NCBI GenBank assembly: GCA_036164085.1
Contig: JAYZJV010000056.1
Span: 1-64,000, forward strand
Direction: 5' to 3'
Length of the DNA stretch: 64,000 nucleotides
From: TMED-70 sp036164085
GTDB taxonomy: Bacteria; Chloroflexota; Dehalococcoidia; Lucifugimonadales; Lucifugimonadaceae
Made by a program: the position numbers and the translations under genes. Below, in pieces: positions 1 through 9,511 of the stretch. Below the pieces are notes generated by a model. It was not told the origin of the DNA. It worked only from the letters and a program-made list of their open reading frames with translations, and made no database searches. The stretch's first letter is position 1. Each line of letters opens with the position of its first letter.

Positions 1-7
1 CTATAAA

Positions 8-51
8 GTTTTCGAAAACAATTTATATATCTTATAATATAGATATAAGAT
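8..51. promoter_or_regulatory. palindromes upstream of the first MerR gene
   Basis: Positions 8-19 are a perfect 12-bp palindrome (GTTTTCGAAAAC). Positions 29-35 and 45-51 form a 7-bp inverted repeat (ATCTTAT / ATAAGAT) separated by 9 bp. The rest of 1-146 is very AT-rich with several TATAAT-like strings, so no single promoter can be chosen. A MerR-family regulator commonly binds a dyad in its own promoter, so these are candidate operators, but palindromes are common in sequence this rich in A and T. Confidence 0.25.
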
Positions 52-146
52 TATCTTAATATATAAAATGAGATTATTTATATAATATGATATAATTTTA
101 TTATACGAGTAAAGGTAATATTATTAGTCTTTCTAGAGAAGAACCG

Positions 147-473
147 GTGTATGCAATAGGAATTGTCTCAAAAATTGTAGGTTTGCATCAGCAAACTTTA
201 CGAAATTATGAGAGATGGAATTTAGTTGTGCCGTTTCGTTCTCCAGGTGGAACAAGATATTATTCAGTAATTGATATAGAAAAAATAGAAAAAGTTAAGG
301 ATTGGATAGAAAAGTTTGGCATAAACAGAGCTGGGATTGAAATAATCACAGATTTGTTAAAAGAGATAAATGAACTGGAGAAAAAAAATATTTTTCTTGA
401 ATCTGAACTTATGAGATATAAAAGTAGGGGTTCTTTGAGAGAGTTACCTGAAAGAAATGGGAGGAATTTATGA
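147..473 (+). CDS. small HspR/MerR-family transcriptional regulator
   Basis: This 108-residue protein starts at GTG. It has a MerR-type winged helix-turn-helix in about residues 3-70, including TLRNYERWNLVVP and the wing SPGGTRYYS, which is how HspR-type members of the family look. Residues 72-92 (EINELEKKNIFLESELM) resemble a short dimerisation coiled coil. There is no ligand-binding domain. Its stop overlaps the start of clpC by four bases (ATGA, 470-473), so the two are translationally coupled. By analogy with HspR it probably represses the downstream chaperone gene. No classical HAIR operator was found upstream. A second, longer HspR-like gene lies at 51406. Family assignment is firm; the heat-shock role is inferred from the neighbour. 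Confidence 0.8.
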   Translation: MYAIGIVSKIVGLHQQTLRNYERWNLVVPFRSPGGTRYYSVIDIEKIEKVKDWIEKFGINRAGIEIITDLLKEINELEKKNIFLESELMRYKSRGSLRELPERNGRNL

Positions 474-3022
474 TTTCAACTGAAATATGGCCTAGAGAAA
501 TTATGGACAATGAATTACTTGATGTTTTTGATCAAGCTGAACATTTAGCAACAAGTGCTTACAAGGAAGAGTTTTTCACTATAAATCACCTCATGTTATC
601 ACTATTAAGAACAAATTCAGTATCTAAAATTTTAGGTAATTTGGTAACTGAGACTTCTTTGAAAAACTGGGAAACCGAGCTAATGAAAGGCTTTAAAGAT
701 AACCAGTTTCCAATAATTGAATTAAGGTATGAAAATTTAATGCAAAAACTTTATTCCGTTTGTTTGGAATTAGCAAATACGACTCAAAGTGAAAAAATTA
801 AAATAATACATGTTTTATTAGGTATTGTTGAACTAGCGAATAATGCTCCAATAACAAGACTTATAAACAGAAGATCTTTGCAAGAATACAGAACAACAAA
901 TAATATTACTTTTGATTTGTTTTTAAGTAATAGATTGACTGTAGATAATGTACAGTTTGCATATCTAGTAGCTAATCCAAATTCTGATCTCAAAACTAAA
1001 AAAGAAGAAATTGATTTTGATGATTCTAATGAGACGATAGACGATAAGCCCAAATATGAATTTTTAGATAAATATTCTGTTGATTTGACCAGTTTAGCGA
1101 AACAAAATCGCATAGATCCTATTATTGGAAGAGATTCTGAAATAAAAAAAGTACAACAAATTTTGTTAAGAAGGACAAAAAACAATCCAGTTTTAATAGG
1201 AGATGCTGGAGTAGGGAAAACAGCAATAGCTGAAGGGTTAGCTCTTAATATCATTGGTGGGAACGTTCACCCTTTATTAAAAGATAAAAGAGTCTTATCT
1301 TTACAATTAGGTCAATTGCTAGCGGGAACAGGAGTAAGAGGAGAATTTGAAGAAAGAATGCAAACAATTATCAAAGAAATGGAAGATTCTCGAGGAGAAA
1401 TAATTTTATTCATTGATGAAATTCACACAGTTGTTGGTGCTGGATCAGGAGGAGGTGCTTTAGATGCCTCAAATATGATGAAACCTGCTCTAGCTAGAGG
1501 TAATCTTCAAACAATAGGAGCTACAACTCCAGATGAATACAGAAAATATATAGAATCAGACCAAGCTCTTGAAAGAAGATTTTCACCTGTTTTCATAAAT
1601 GAACCTACAAAAGAATCATCTATAAAAATGCTACAAGGATTAAGATATAAATATGAAAAACATCATGATTTAAAAATCTCTGATGAAGCTATTGAATCGG
1701 CAGTAACTTTGTCTGACAGATACATTAAAAATAGATTTTTACCAGATAAAGCAATTGATTTAATGGATGAATCTTTATCAAGGGTAAAAATAGAAAATCC
1801 TTTAACTCCTGATCAAATTTCGGATATAGAAAAAGAAATTCAAGTTTTAAAAGAAGAGGAAAATAAGCTTTTTCAAGAAGGAAAAACTGTTGAATCAGAA
1901 GGGATTCTAGAAAAAAGGTATCAAAAAGAAGAGAATTTGAAACTTCAAAGAGAACAATGGGGTTTTAATGAAAATCAAATAGAAATTGTTGAACCAAAAC
2001 ATATTGCCAAAGTTATTTCTGAAAAAACTGGGATACCTATTGATAATTTAATTCAAAGTGAAGCAAAAAAATTATTAAAACTAGAAGAAAAATTACACGA
2101 AAGAGTAATAGGTCAAACCAAGGCAGTAGAAGGAATTTCAAATTCTATAAGAAGGAGTCGAGCTGGATTACAGGATCCTACTAGACCTATCGGTTCATTC
2201 ATATTTTTAGGACCCACAGGTGTAGGAAAAACAGAACTTGCGAAGTCATTAGCAGAATTTTTATTTGATGATGAAAATAGTATTGTTCGAGTAGATATGT
2301 CTGAGTATAGAGAGAGCTATTCTATGTCAAGACTGATTGGAGCTCCACCGGGATATGTAGGGTATGATGATGCAGGTCAGTTGACGGAAGCTGTTAGAAG
2401 AAATCCTTATAGTGTTATTTTGCTTGATGAAATAGAAAAAGCACATTCAGACATTTTTAATGTTTTGTTGCAAGTCCTAGATGATGGAAGATTAACAGAT
2501 GGTCAAGGGCGAACTGTTGATTTTACAAATACTATAATTATTATGACATCTAATTTAGGCAGTGATTTTATAAGTAAAGAATCATTAGGATTTATGAAGA
2601 CATCAGAAGAAAAAAATGATGATATTCAAAATAATGTATCAGAATCTTTAAAATCTAATTTTAGACCAGAATTTTTAAACAGAATAGATGAAATAATTAT
2701 TTTTGACTCTTTGACTCAGGAAGATTTACTGTTAATTGTTGAAAAAGTTTTAGATGATCTTTCAAAAAAATTAAAAGATAAAAATTTAGAAATGAAAGTA
2801 AACAAAAAAGTTAAAGAGTTTATTGCTGAGCAAGGTTTTGATAAATATTATGGTGCAAGACCTTTAAGAAGGTTGTTACAAAAAGAAGTTGAAAATAAAG
2901 TTTCTAAAATGATTATTTCTAATGAAGTAAAAGAAGGTGAAGTTTTACAACTTACAATGAAAGAAAATGAAATAATAATTAATAGAAAAAGTAAAAAAAA
3001 ATCTATCAATGATAAAAAATGA
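470..3022 (+). CDS. clpC: ATP-dependent Clp protease ATPase subunit ClpC
   Basis: An 850-residue AAA+ unfoldase of the ClpA/B/C family, which feeds unfolded proteins to ClpP. The N-terminal Clp-N region (about 1-150) is poorly conserved. The first AAA+ module has Walker A GDAGVGKT at 244-251 and Walker B with FIDEIHT. A short coiled middle region follows at about 440-510. The second module has GPTGVGKT at 581-588 and LLDEIEKA. The tripeptide LGF at 706-708 sits where ClpA/ClpC carry the ClpP-docking loop; ClpB lacks it, so ClpC is the better name. The start overlaps the MerR gene by 4 bp and the 3' end overlaps ispDF by 14 bp, giving a tight operon. Confidence 0.92.
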   Translation: MISTEIWPREIMDNELLDVFDQAEHLATSAYKEEFFTINHLMLSLLRTNSVSKILGNLVTETSLKNWETELMKGFKDNQFPIIELRYENLMQKLYSVCLELANTTQSEKIKIIHVLLGIVELANNAPITRLINRRSLQEYRTTNNITFDLFLSNRLTVDNVQFAYLVANPNSDLKTKKEEIDFDDSNETIDDKPKYEFLDKYSVDLTSLAKQNRIDPIIGRDSEIKKVQQILLRRTKNNPVLIGDAGVGKTAIAEGLALNIIGGNVHPLLKDKRVLSLQLGQLLAGTGVRGEFEERMQTIIKEMEDSRGEIILFIDEIHTVVGAGSGGGALDASNMMKPALARGNLQTIGATTPDEYRKYIESDQALERRFSPVFINEPTKESSIKMLQGLRYKYEKHHDLKISDEAIESAVTLSDRYIKNRFLPDKAIDLMDESLSRVKIENPLTPDQISDIEKEIQVLKEEENKLFQEGKTVESEGILEKRYQKEENLKLQREQWGFNENQIEIVEPKHIAKVISEKTGIPIDNLIQSEAKKLLKLEEKLHERVIGQTKAVEGISNSIRRSRAGLQDPTRPIGSFIFLGPTGVGKTELAKSLAEFLFDDENSIVRVDMSEYRESYSMSRLIGAPPGYVGYDDAGQLTEAVRRNPYSVILLDEIEKAHSDIFNVLLQVLDDGRLTDGQGRTVDFTNTIIIMTSNLGSDFISKESLGFMKTSEEKNDDIQNNVSESLKSNFRPEFLNRIDEIIIFDSLTQEDLLLIVEKVLDDLSKKLKDKNLEMKVNKKVKEFIAEQGFDKYYGARPLRRLLQKEVENKVSKMIISNEVKEGEVLQLTMKENEIIINRKSKKKSINDKK

Positions 3023-4160
3023 AAAAAAGATTTCTGCAATATTACTTGCAGCGGGTCAATCGAAAAGATTTGATCAAGATAAAATGTTTTTTGAACTTGA
3101 TGGTATTCCAATTGCTATAAAATCTTTAGAAACTATACTAGATTTAGAATTTATAGATGATGTTATTATAGTTTCTTCTATAGACAACTATGAAAAATTT
3201 ACAAACTATATTAAAAGCAAAAATTATTTTAATAAAACAAAAATCATTCTAGGTTCTGATTCAAGAGTAGCTTCATTTATTAAAGCTTATGAATATATCA
3301 ATGAAAATAATATGGATATTGATTTTTTGATTATTCATGATGCAGCTAGACCTTATGTTTCAAAAAAATTATATGAGAAAGGGATAACCCTGTTAGAAAC
3401 ATATGATGCAGTAATTCCTGGATTGCCTCCTACAGATACTGTAAAAATTATAGATGAATCAAATTTTGTAACTTCGACTTTAGATAGAGCTCGGTTGATA
3501 AATGTACAAACACCCCAATTCTTTAATAAAAAAGTTTTTTTCAATAATATTAAAAACCTGATCCCTTCAGAGATTTATACTGATGATTCATCTTTGTTAG
3601 ATGGAACCTCGGTGAAGATTAAAGTAATACCTGGAGAATTAGAAAATAAGAAAATAACCACTAAAAATGATACGTATAATAACAAAAATTTATACGGTAC
3701 AGGATTTGATATTCATCAATTAATTCGAGGTGAAAAATTAAGAATAGGAGGAATTGATATTGATTTCCCTCTTAGTTTGGAAGGTCATTCTGATGGTGAT
3801 GTTTTAATACATTCGATTATAGACTCTCTTTTAGGAGCAGCATCTTTGGGAGATATTGGTAAATACTTTCCTTCCTCTAATAAATCTTTGAAAAATATTG
3901 ATTCAACTATTATGTTAGGCGAAGTAAAAGAGAAGATAATAGAGAATGGATTTAAAATTGTGCACATAGACAATACTATAATTGCTCAAAAACCTAGAAT
4001 GTCAGATTATATTGAAGACATGAAATTGAAGATTTCAAAAATTTTAAAAATCGAGAAAAAACAGATCAATATTAAGAGTACTACAACTGATTTTATTGGT
4101 ATTATTGGTTCTGAAAAAGCTATTGCATCTCAATCAATCTGTAGCTTAAAAAGAATTTAA
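3009..4160 (+). CDS. ispDF: bifunctional IspD-IspF fusion, MEP isoprenoid pathway
   Basis: A 383-residue fusion. Residues about 6-220 are 2-C-methyl-D-erythritol 4-phosphate cytidylyltransferase (IspD): nucleotide loop ILLAAGQSKRF, then IHDAARPYV and a TPQ motif. Residues about 228-383 are MECDP synthase (IspF): GTGFDIHQL, EGHSDGDVLIHSI and LGDIGKYFP supply the metal and substrate residues, and STTTDFIGIIG is the usual C-terminal motif. The two enzymes catalyse non-adjacent steps (third and fifth) of the pathway. Fused forms are known in some proteobacteria and scattered other lineages. The reading frame is continuous across the linker. It overlaps clpC by 14 bp and is followed 2 bp later by cysS, an order often seen with separate ispD-ispF-cysS genes. 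Confidence 0.95.
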   Translation: MIKNEKKISAILLAAGQSKRFDQDKMFFELDGIPIAIKSLETILDLEFIDDVIIVSSIDNYEKFTNYIKSKNYFNKTKIILGSDSRVASFIKAYEYINENNMDIDFLIIHDAARPYVSKKLYEKGITLLETYDAVIPGLPPTDTVKIIDESNFVTSTLDRARLINVQTPQFFNKKVFFNNIKNLIPSEIYTDDSSLLDGTSVKIKVIPGELENKKITTKNDTYNNKNLYGTGFDIHQLIRGEKLRIGGIDIDFPLSLEGHSDGDVLIHSIIDSLLGAASLGDIGKYFPSSNKSLKNIDSTIMLGEVKEKIIENGFKIVHIDNTIIAQKPRMSDYIEDMKLKISKILKIEKKQINIKSTTTDFIGIIGSEKAIASQSICSLKRI

Positions 4161-4162
4161 TT

Positions 4163-5497
4163 ATGTATTTATATAACACTTTAACCAAACAAAAAGAAAA
4201 ATTAGCAAAAAAAGAAATTAAAATGTATGTGTGTGGTGTAACTGTATATGATAGACCTCATTTAGGACATGCTTTATCTACTATAACCTTTGATGTATTA
4301 CATAGATTTCTAGAATTTATAGATTTCAAGGTTACCAGAGTCCAAAATTTTACAGATGTGGATGATAAGATTATTTCAAAATCTAAAGAATTGAATATTT
4401 CACCAAAAGAAGTGGCTGAAAAATATATAAAAGCTTTCTTTGAAGATATGGATAACTTGGGTGTAAGAAGAGCAGATGTTCATCCTCGTGCAACACAAGA
4501 TATGAAAGAAATAATCGAGTTGATTAATAATTTGATAGAGAAAAAAGCTGCATATGAAATGAATGGAAGTGTATATTTTGATGTTGAATTCACAAACGAT
4601 TATGGGAAATTATCAGGAAGAAACTTAAAAGATTTAATAGAAGGTAACAGAATAGAAAATGAACCTAATAAAAAACACCCTGGTGATTTTGCACTTTGGA
4701 AACATGCAGAAGAAAATGAAACACATTGGGATAGCCCATGGGGAAAAGGTAGACCAGGATGGCATATAGAATGCTCAGCAATGGTAAAAAAACATCTTGG
4801 AGAATCTATAGACATACACGGTGGGGGATTAGATTTGATTTTCCCTCATCATGAAAATGAAATTGCTCAGAGTGAAGCATCTACTGGATATAAGCCTTTT
4901 GCAAAAATTTGGGTTCATAATGGTTTACTTAAGAGATCTGGAGATGAAAAAATGAGTAAATCTCTGGGAAACTCGCTTGATGTAAAAGAAGCTTTAGAAA
5001 AATACTCAGGAAATTCTATAAGACTTTGGATTTTACAAAGCCATTATAGACAACCAAGCTCTTTAGATGAAAACTCATTAGAAATAGCACAAAAGACAAT
5101 TCAAAGAATTGAAAGAACTCTTATTTTAAAAGGAGAATCAGGGTTTGATATAAAAGATTATAAAGAAAAATTCTTAGACGCCATGATAGATGATTTAGGA
5201 ACCCCTAAAGCAATTGCTACAATTTTTCAATTAGTACACGATATAAATAAATCTTATGATTCCAATAAAAAAATAAGCGAAGGAATTATTTTGCTTAAGG
5301 AATTGTTAAGTATTCTAGGATTTGATTTTCAAAACAAAGTTCAAGATGATTCTAAAATTATTGAATTGATAAATAAAAGGGATCAATTAAGGTTAGAAAA
5401 AGAATATGAAAAGGCTGATCAAATTAGAAATGAACTATTGTCAAAAGGGATTGAAATTCTAGACTCAAAAGAGGGAACATCCTTCAGAAGGATTTAA
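4163..5497 (+). CDS. cysS: cysteinyl-tRNA synthetase
   Basis: A class I aminoacyl-tRNA synthetase that charges tRNA-Cys. The 444-residue length is normal to slightly short. It shows the Zn-binding Cys24 in YVCGVTVYD, the HIGH-type signature HLGH at 33-36, WHIECSAM with a second zinc cysteine, FPHHENE, and the KMSKS loop at 263-267. The C-terminal part (about 330-444) is the helical anticodon-binding DALR-type region ending in GTSFRR, typical of CysRS. It begins 2 bp after ispDF and is probably co-transcribed. Its last four bases overlap the end of the convergent secG gene, leaving no room for a separate terminator. Confidence 0.96.
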   Translation: MYLYNTLTKQKEKLAKKEIKMYVCGVTVYDRPHLGHALSTITFDVLHRFLEFIDFKVTRVQNFTDVDDKIISKSKELNISPKEVAEKYIKAFFEDMDNLGVRRADVHPRATQDMKEIIELINNLIEKKAAYEMNGSVYFDVEFTNDYGKLSGRNLKDLIEGNRIENEPNKKHPGDFALWKHAEENETHWDSPWGKGRPGWHIECSAMVKKHLGESIDIHGGGLDLIFPHHENEIAQSEASTGYKPFAKIWVHNGLLKRSGDEKMSKSLGNSLDVKEALEKYSGNSIRLWILQSHYRQPSSLDENSLEIAQKTIQRIERTLILKGESGFDIKDYKEKFLDAMIDDLGTPKAIATIFQLVHDINKSYDSNKKISEGIILLKELLSILGFDFQNKVQDDSKIIELINKRDQLRLEKEYEKADQIRNELLSKGIEILDSKEGTSFRRI

Positions 5498-5706
5498 AAC
5501 CTTACATTTAGTACTGCTACACCTACAAATAATATTATTAATATTATTGTTAATCTAAAAAGTATTTGTTCTATACCTCTTCTAGATCTATACGACCCGT
5601 CAGATTGACCAAATAAACCAGCGCTACTGCCTCTTGTTTGCAATAGAATTACAGCAACTATTATTACTGCAAAAACCATCATTAATATTGAAAAAAGTAA
5701 ATCCAA
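5494..5706 (-). CDS. secG: preprotein translocase subunit SecG
   Basis: A 70-residue membrane protein with two hydrophobic helices (about 3-22 and 48-67) joined by the SecG-type cytoplasmic loop LLQTRGSSAGLFG, which is the family's most conserved part. SecG associates with SecYE and assists SecA-driven export. It lies 17 bp downstream of gatB on the same strand, likely in the same transcript, and overlaps the convergent cysS gene by 4 bp. Confidence 0.9.
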   Translation of the reverse strand: MDLLFSILMMVFAVIIVAVILLQTRGSSAGLFGQSDGSYRSRRGIEQILFRLTIILIILFVGVAVLNVRF

Positions 5707-5723
5707 AATTTCCTCAATTTCTA

Positions 5724-7169
5724 TTATTTTGTTTTTAATATTTTTGTTATTATTTCATTAGAAATCTTTGGGTCAGCTTGACCTTTCGTTTCTTTCATAA
5801 CTTGCCCCAATAAAAACTTTTGGGATTGTTCTTTACCTGCTTTGAAATCCTCCACAGCTTTCGGGTTATTTTCAATTATATTACTTATTGTATCCTCTAA
5901 TTCATTGGTATCAGATATAATTGCAAGGTTTTTATTAGAAATGATGTCTTCTGGTTTAGATCCAGTATTCCACATTTCTTCTAGCACGGTTTTGAGAATT
6001 TTGTTATTAATTTTTTTGTCAAAATATATTTTAACTAAATTTGCTAAGTCAATGGGTTTAAATTTTATCTCATCAAAAGTTATTGTCTTTATATTCAAAA
6101 GTCTATTAAATTCACCATTCATTAAATTTGCAATGTACTTTATTGACTCGATGTTATTTTTATTTGAGTCTATGACATTTTCAAAGAAATTAGAAAAATC
6201 AATATCACTAGTGAGTAAATCAGAATCGTATTCACTAAGCTCATATCTGTTCATGTATTTTTCTTTTCTACTTTTTGGTAATTCTGGCAAAAGGTTTTTT
6301 ATTTCTTTGACCCATTCAAAGCTAATTTCTAATGGAGGAATATCAGGTTCAGGAAAATATCTATAATCATTTGATTCTTCTTTTGTTCTTTGAGAAATAG
6401 TAATAGATTTCTCATCCGACCACCCTCTTGTTTCTTGAATGATTTTTTCATTTGTTTGTTTGCATTTTATTTGTCTTTTAATTTCATAATCCACTGCTTC
6501 TGCAACTGCAGAAACTCTATTCATATTTTTTATTTCTACTTTTGTCCCGAGCTCTTTTGAACCTTTTTCTCTTATACTTATGTTTGCATCACATCTAAAG
6601 GAACCCTCTTCCATATTTGCTGATCCAACTCCGATATATCTTATTATTTTTTGTAAGTTTTCAATATATTCGATGACTTCTTTTGAAGAATTCAAATCAG
6701 GTTCCGTAACAATTTCCATTAAAGGTGTTCCAGATCGATTAATATCTAATAAACTGTAATTGGCATCATTAGTGTTTACATGAGTTAATTTAGCTACATC
6801 TTCTTCCATATGAACTCTATTAATTCTTATGTTTTTATTATTTGAAAGTTTCATAATTCCTTCAAAGCAAATGGGTTCATCAAATTGTGAAATCTGGTAC
6901 CCTTTCATCAAATCAGGATAAAAATACTGTTTTCTATCAAATTTTGTTTTATCTGAAATACTGCAATCTAAAGCTAGCCCTATCATAATAGCGCTTTCAA
7001 CGGCTTTTTTATTAACCACTGGAAGTGCACCTGGTAATCCCATAGAAGTGGGATCAACAAGTGTATTTGGCTCTTTATTTTGGTATTTTGCACTAGATAA
7101 GCTAAACATTTTAGACGATGTGTTTAATTGCACGTGAGTTTCTAATCCAATAACCGCTTCATAATTCAT
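5724..7169 (-). CDS. gatB: Asp/Glu-tRNA amidotransferase subunit B
   Basis: A 481-residue GatB, the kinase/tRNA-binding subunit of GatCAB, which converts Glu-tRNA(Gln) or Asp-tRNA(Asn) to the amidated form. The N-terminal cradle domain starts EAVIGLETHVQLNTSSKMF and includes GLPGALPVVNKKAVE, SQFDEPICFEG and RCDANISIRE. The C-terminal helical and YqeY-like tail (about 330-481) ends with LLGQVMKETKGQADP, the usual GatB signature. gatA and gatC are not in the window. It is divergent from sufB with a 98-bp promoter-bearing gap. Confidence 0.96.
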   Translation of the reverse strand: MNYEAVIGLETHVQLNTSSKMFSLSSAKYQNKEPNTLVDPTSMGLPGALPVVNKKAVESAIMIGLALDCSISDKTKFDRKQYFYPDLMKGYQISQFDEPICFEGIMKLSNNKNIRINRVHMEEDVAKLTHVNTNDANYSLLDINRSGTPLMEIVTEPDLNSSKEVIEYIENLQKIIRYIGVGSANMEEGSFRCDANISIREKGSKELGTKVEIKNMNRVSAVAEAVDYEIKRQIKCKQTNEKIIQETRGWSDEKSITISQRTKEESNDYRYFPEPDIPPLEISFEWVKEIKNLLPELPKSRKEKYMNRYELSEYDSDLLTSDIDFSNFFENVIDSNKNNIESIKYIANLMNGEFNRLLNIKTITFDEIKFKPIDLANLVKIYFDKKINNKILKTVLEEMWNTGSKPEDIISNKNLAIISDTNELEDTISNIIENNPKAVEDFKAGKEQSQKFLLGQVMKETKGQADPKISNEIITKILKTK

Positions 7170-7202
7170 TTTTTCTAATCTGAAATTTAATGTATTTTAA
7201 TA

Positions 7203-7232
7203 TTCTATATTACTCGAATTAAAAGATATAAT
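7203..7232 (+). promoter_or_regulatory. possible suf operon promoter
   Basis: A consensus TATAAT lies at 7227-7232, about 35 bp before the sufB start, in the divergent gatB/sufB gap. The -35 region is poor (TTCTAT at 7203-7208, spacer 18). An AGGAG Shine-Dalgarno sequence follows at about 7258. No convincing IscR or SufR operator was seen. Assigned mainly on the -10 match and position. Confidence 0.35.
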
Positions 7233-7267
7233 ATTAAAGCAAAGAAAAAAAATTATTAGGAGAATGT

Positions 7268-8734
7268 ATGCCTACTCCAGATAGTATCTCTAGAGATACT
7301 GATTTATCAGGAATGGATGAATATAAGTGGGGATTTACCACTGATGTAGAAACCGAATTGGCCCCAAAAGGGTTAGATGAATCAATAGTTAGATTAATTT
7401 CAACAAAAAAACAAGAACCTAAATGGTTACTTGAATGGAGATTGAAAGCATTTAAACATTGGGAAAAGTTAAATAAGAATTCTAAGGAACCTCAATGGGC
7501 TAAAGTAAAATATCCTCCAATTGATTTTCAAGATATTTATTATTATGCTGCTCCAAAATCCATGTCGGAATCACCTAAATCTCTAGATGACGTAGATCCT
7601 GAAATGCTCGAAACGTTTGAAAAATTAGGTATTCCTATAAGCGAAAGAGAAAAATTAGCAGGTGTAGCAGTAGATGCAGTTTTTGATTCAGTTTCTGTTG
7701 CGAATACTCTTGATGACCAGTTAAAAGATATGGGGATAATTTTTTGTTCTTTTAATGAAGCGGTCAAAAATCATCCGGATTTGGTAAAAAAATATTTAGG
7801 TTCAGTTGTTCCATATTCAGATAATTTTTATTCCGCATTAAATTCTGCAGTTTTTAGTGACGGTTCGTTTGCATATATTCCTCCTGGAGTGAGATGCCCT
7901 ATAGAATTAATGACTTATTTTAGAATAAATACCGAAGGATCTGGTCAATTTGAAAGAACTTTGATTGTTGCTGATGAAGGCGCATACGTATCTTATCTTG
8001 AAGGCTGTACAGCACCTTTTAGAAAAACTTCTCAGTTGCATGCAGCTGTTGTTGAATTAGTTGCTATGAAAAATTCTGAAATTAAATACTCTACTGTTCA
8101 AAATTGGTTTCCTGGAACAAAAGATGGAGAAGGTGGTGTTTATAATTTTGTTACAAAAAGAGGTAAAGCTTTTGAAGATTCGAAAATTTCTTGGACACAA
8201 GTAGAAACAGGTTCAGCAATTACTTGGAAATATCCATCTGTAATTCTTCAGGGAGATAACTCTACAGGAGAATTTTATTCAGTTGCAATGGCAAATAATT
8301 ACCAACAAGCAGACACTGGAACCAAAATGATTCATATAGGTAAAAACACGAAATCAACAGTTGTTTCAAAGGGTATTTCAGCGGGGAAAGGTCAAAATAC
8401 ATATCGAGGACAAATAAAAATCATGCCTTCAGCTGAAGGAGCAATGAATCATACACAATGCGATTCATTATTAATTGGAGACAAATGTGGAGCGCATACA
8501 GTTCCATATATTGAGGTAAGGAATTCTTCAGCTAGGCTTGAACATGAGGCATCAACATCAAAAGTATCTGAAGATCAGCTTTTTTATTTGATGTCTAGAG
8601 GCTTATCTGAAGAAGAAGCAAACCATATGATTATAACTGGTTGGAGCAAAGATGTTATAAAAGAATTACCTTTTGAATTTTCTTTAGAAGCCACACAATT
8701 ACTAAAAGTCAGCTTAGAAGGAGCTGTTGGATAA
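7268..8734 (+). CDS. sufB: Fe-S cluster assembly scaffold SufB
   Basis: A 488-residue SufB, the scaffold subunit that with SufC and SufD builds Fe-S clusters in the cytosol. The beta-helix core carries SDGSFAYIPPGVRCP, YLEGCTAPF with a conserved cysteine, and the region from SLLIGDKCGAHT through ARLEHEASTSK. The C-terminal FYLMSRGLSEEEA is shared by SufB and SufD. The length is typical. A good AGGAG sequence precedes the ATG. It heads sufB-sufC-sufD-sufU with short spacers and faces away from gatB. Confidence 0.96.
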   Translation: MPTPDSISRDTDLSGMDEYKWGFTTDVETELAPKGLDESIVRLISTKKQEPKWLLEWRLKAFKHWEKLNKNSKEPQWAKVKYPPIDFQDIYYYAAPKSMSESPKSLDDVDPEMLETFEKLGIPISEREKLAGVAVDAVFDSVSVANTLDDQLKDMGIIFCSFNEAVKNHPDLVKKYLGSVVPYSDNFYSALNSAVFSDGSFAYIPPGVRCPIELMTYFRINTEGSGQFERTLIVADEGAYVSYLEGCTAPFRKTSQLHAAVVELVAMKNSEIKYSTVQNWFPGTKDGEGGVYNFVTKRGKAFEDSKISWTQVETGSAITWKYPSVILQGDNSTGEFYSVAMANNYQQADTGTKMIHIGKNTKSTVVSKGISAGKGQNTYRGQIKIMPSAEGAMNHTQCDSLLIGDKCGAHTVPYIEVRNSSARLEHEASTSKVSEDQLFYLMSRGLSEEEANHMIITGWSKDVIKELPFEFSLEATQLLKVSLEGAVG

Positions 8735-8751
8735 ATACTGGAGTTATTAAA

Positions 8752-9510
8752 ATGCTTGAAATTAAAAATTTAAAAGCTCATGTACTAGAGAGTGAAGACT
8801 TGATATTGAAAGGTATAAATTTATCAATTAACGCAGGAGAGATACATGCAATTATGGGACCTAATGGTTCAGGTAAAAGTACCTTAGCAAACGTATTGGC
8901 AGGTAAACCAGATTATGAAATTACTGATGGAGAAATTAATTTTATGAAAAAAATAATTAATGAGCTCCCTCCTGATGAAAGATCTCATTTAGGAATGTTT
9001 TTAGCATTTCAATACCCTGCCGAAATTCCAGGAGTTAGGTCATTTCAAATGTTAAAATCTTCTCTAGATTCAAAAAATGATTTTTTGAAAAAAGATAAAC
9101 TTTCTGTAAGAGAATTCTCGAAGCTTTATGACCAAAAAGTGAAAGAAATGGGAATTGACACTGATTTAACCAAAAGATCTTTAAATTTTGGTTTTTCTGG
9201 AGGAGAAAAGAAAAAAAATGAGATTTTACAACTTTCTATTTTGCAACCAAGGTTAGCTATTTTAGATGAAACTGACTCTGGGCTTGATGTAGATGCTCTA
9301 AAGGCGGTGTCTGATGGAGTAAATTTAATGAGATCAAAAGACAGGTCTTTTATAATTGTCACTCATTATCAAAGAATTTTGAACTATATAGAACCAGATT
9401 ATGTACATATTTTAGTTGATGGTGAAATTGTCAAATCTGGAACCAAAGAATTAGCACTAGATATAGAAACCAATGGTTATGAAAATATAATTGCTGGGTT
9501 ACGCAAATAA
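8752..9510 (+). CDS. sufC: Fe-S cluster assembly ATPase SufC
   Basis: A 252-residue ABC-type ATPase that powers the SufBC2D scaffold. It has Walker A GPNGSGKS at 36-43, a Q-loop in FLAFQYPAEIPGV (characteristic of SufC), the signature FGFSGGEKKKNE, Walker B LAILDETDSGLD and the H-loop VTHYQRIL. It starts 17 bp after sufB with a GGAG Shine-Dalgarno sequence. Its stop is one base before the preferred sufD start. Confidence 0.97.
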   Translation: MLEIKNLKAHVLESEDLILKGINLSINAGEIHAIMGPNGSGKSTLANVLAGKPDYEITDGEINFMKKIINELPPDERSHLGMFLAFQYPAEIPGVRSFQMLKSSLDSKNDFLKKDKLSVREFSKLYDQKVKEMGIDTDLTKRSLNFGFSGGEKKKNEILQLSILQPRLAILDETDSGLDVDALKAVSDGVNLMRSKDRSFIIVTHYQRILNYIEPDYVHILVDGEIVKSGTKELALDIETNGYENIIAGLRK

Positions 9511-9511
9511 A

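Noticed and set aside
784..1254. 156-codon minus-strand ORF in clpC
   Set aside because: Shadow of clpC coding sequence; composition follows the complementary strand.
5842..6366. 174-codon plus-strand ORF inside gatB
   Set aside because: Antisense shadow of gatB; no family resemblance and gatB is unambiguous.
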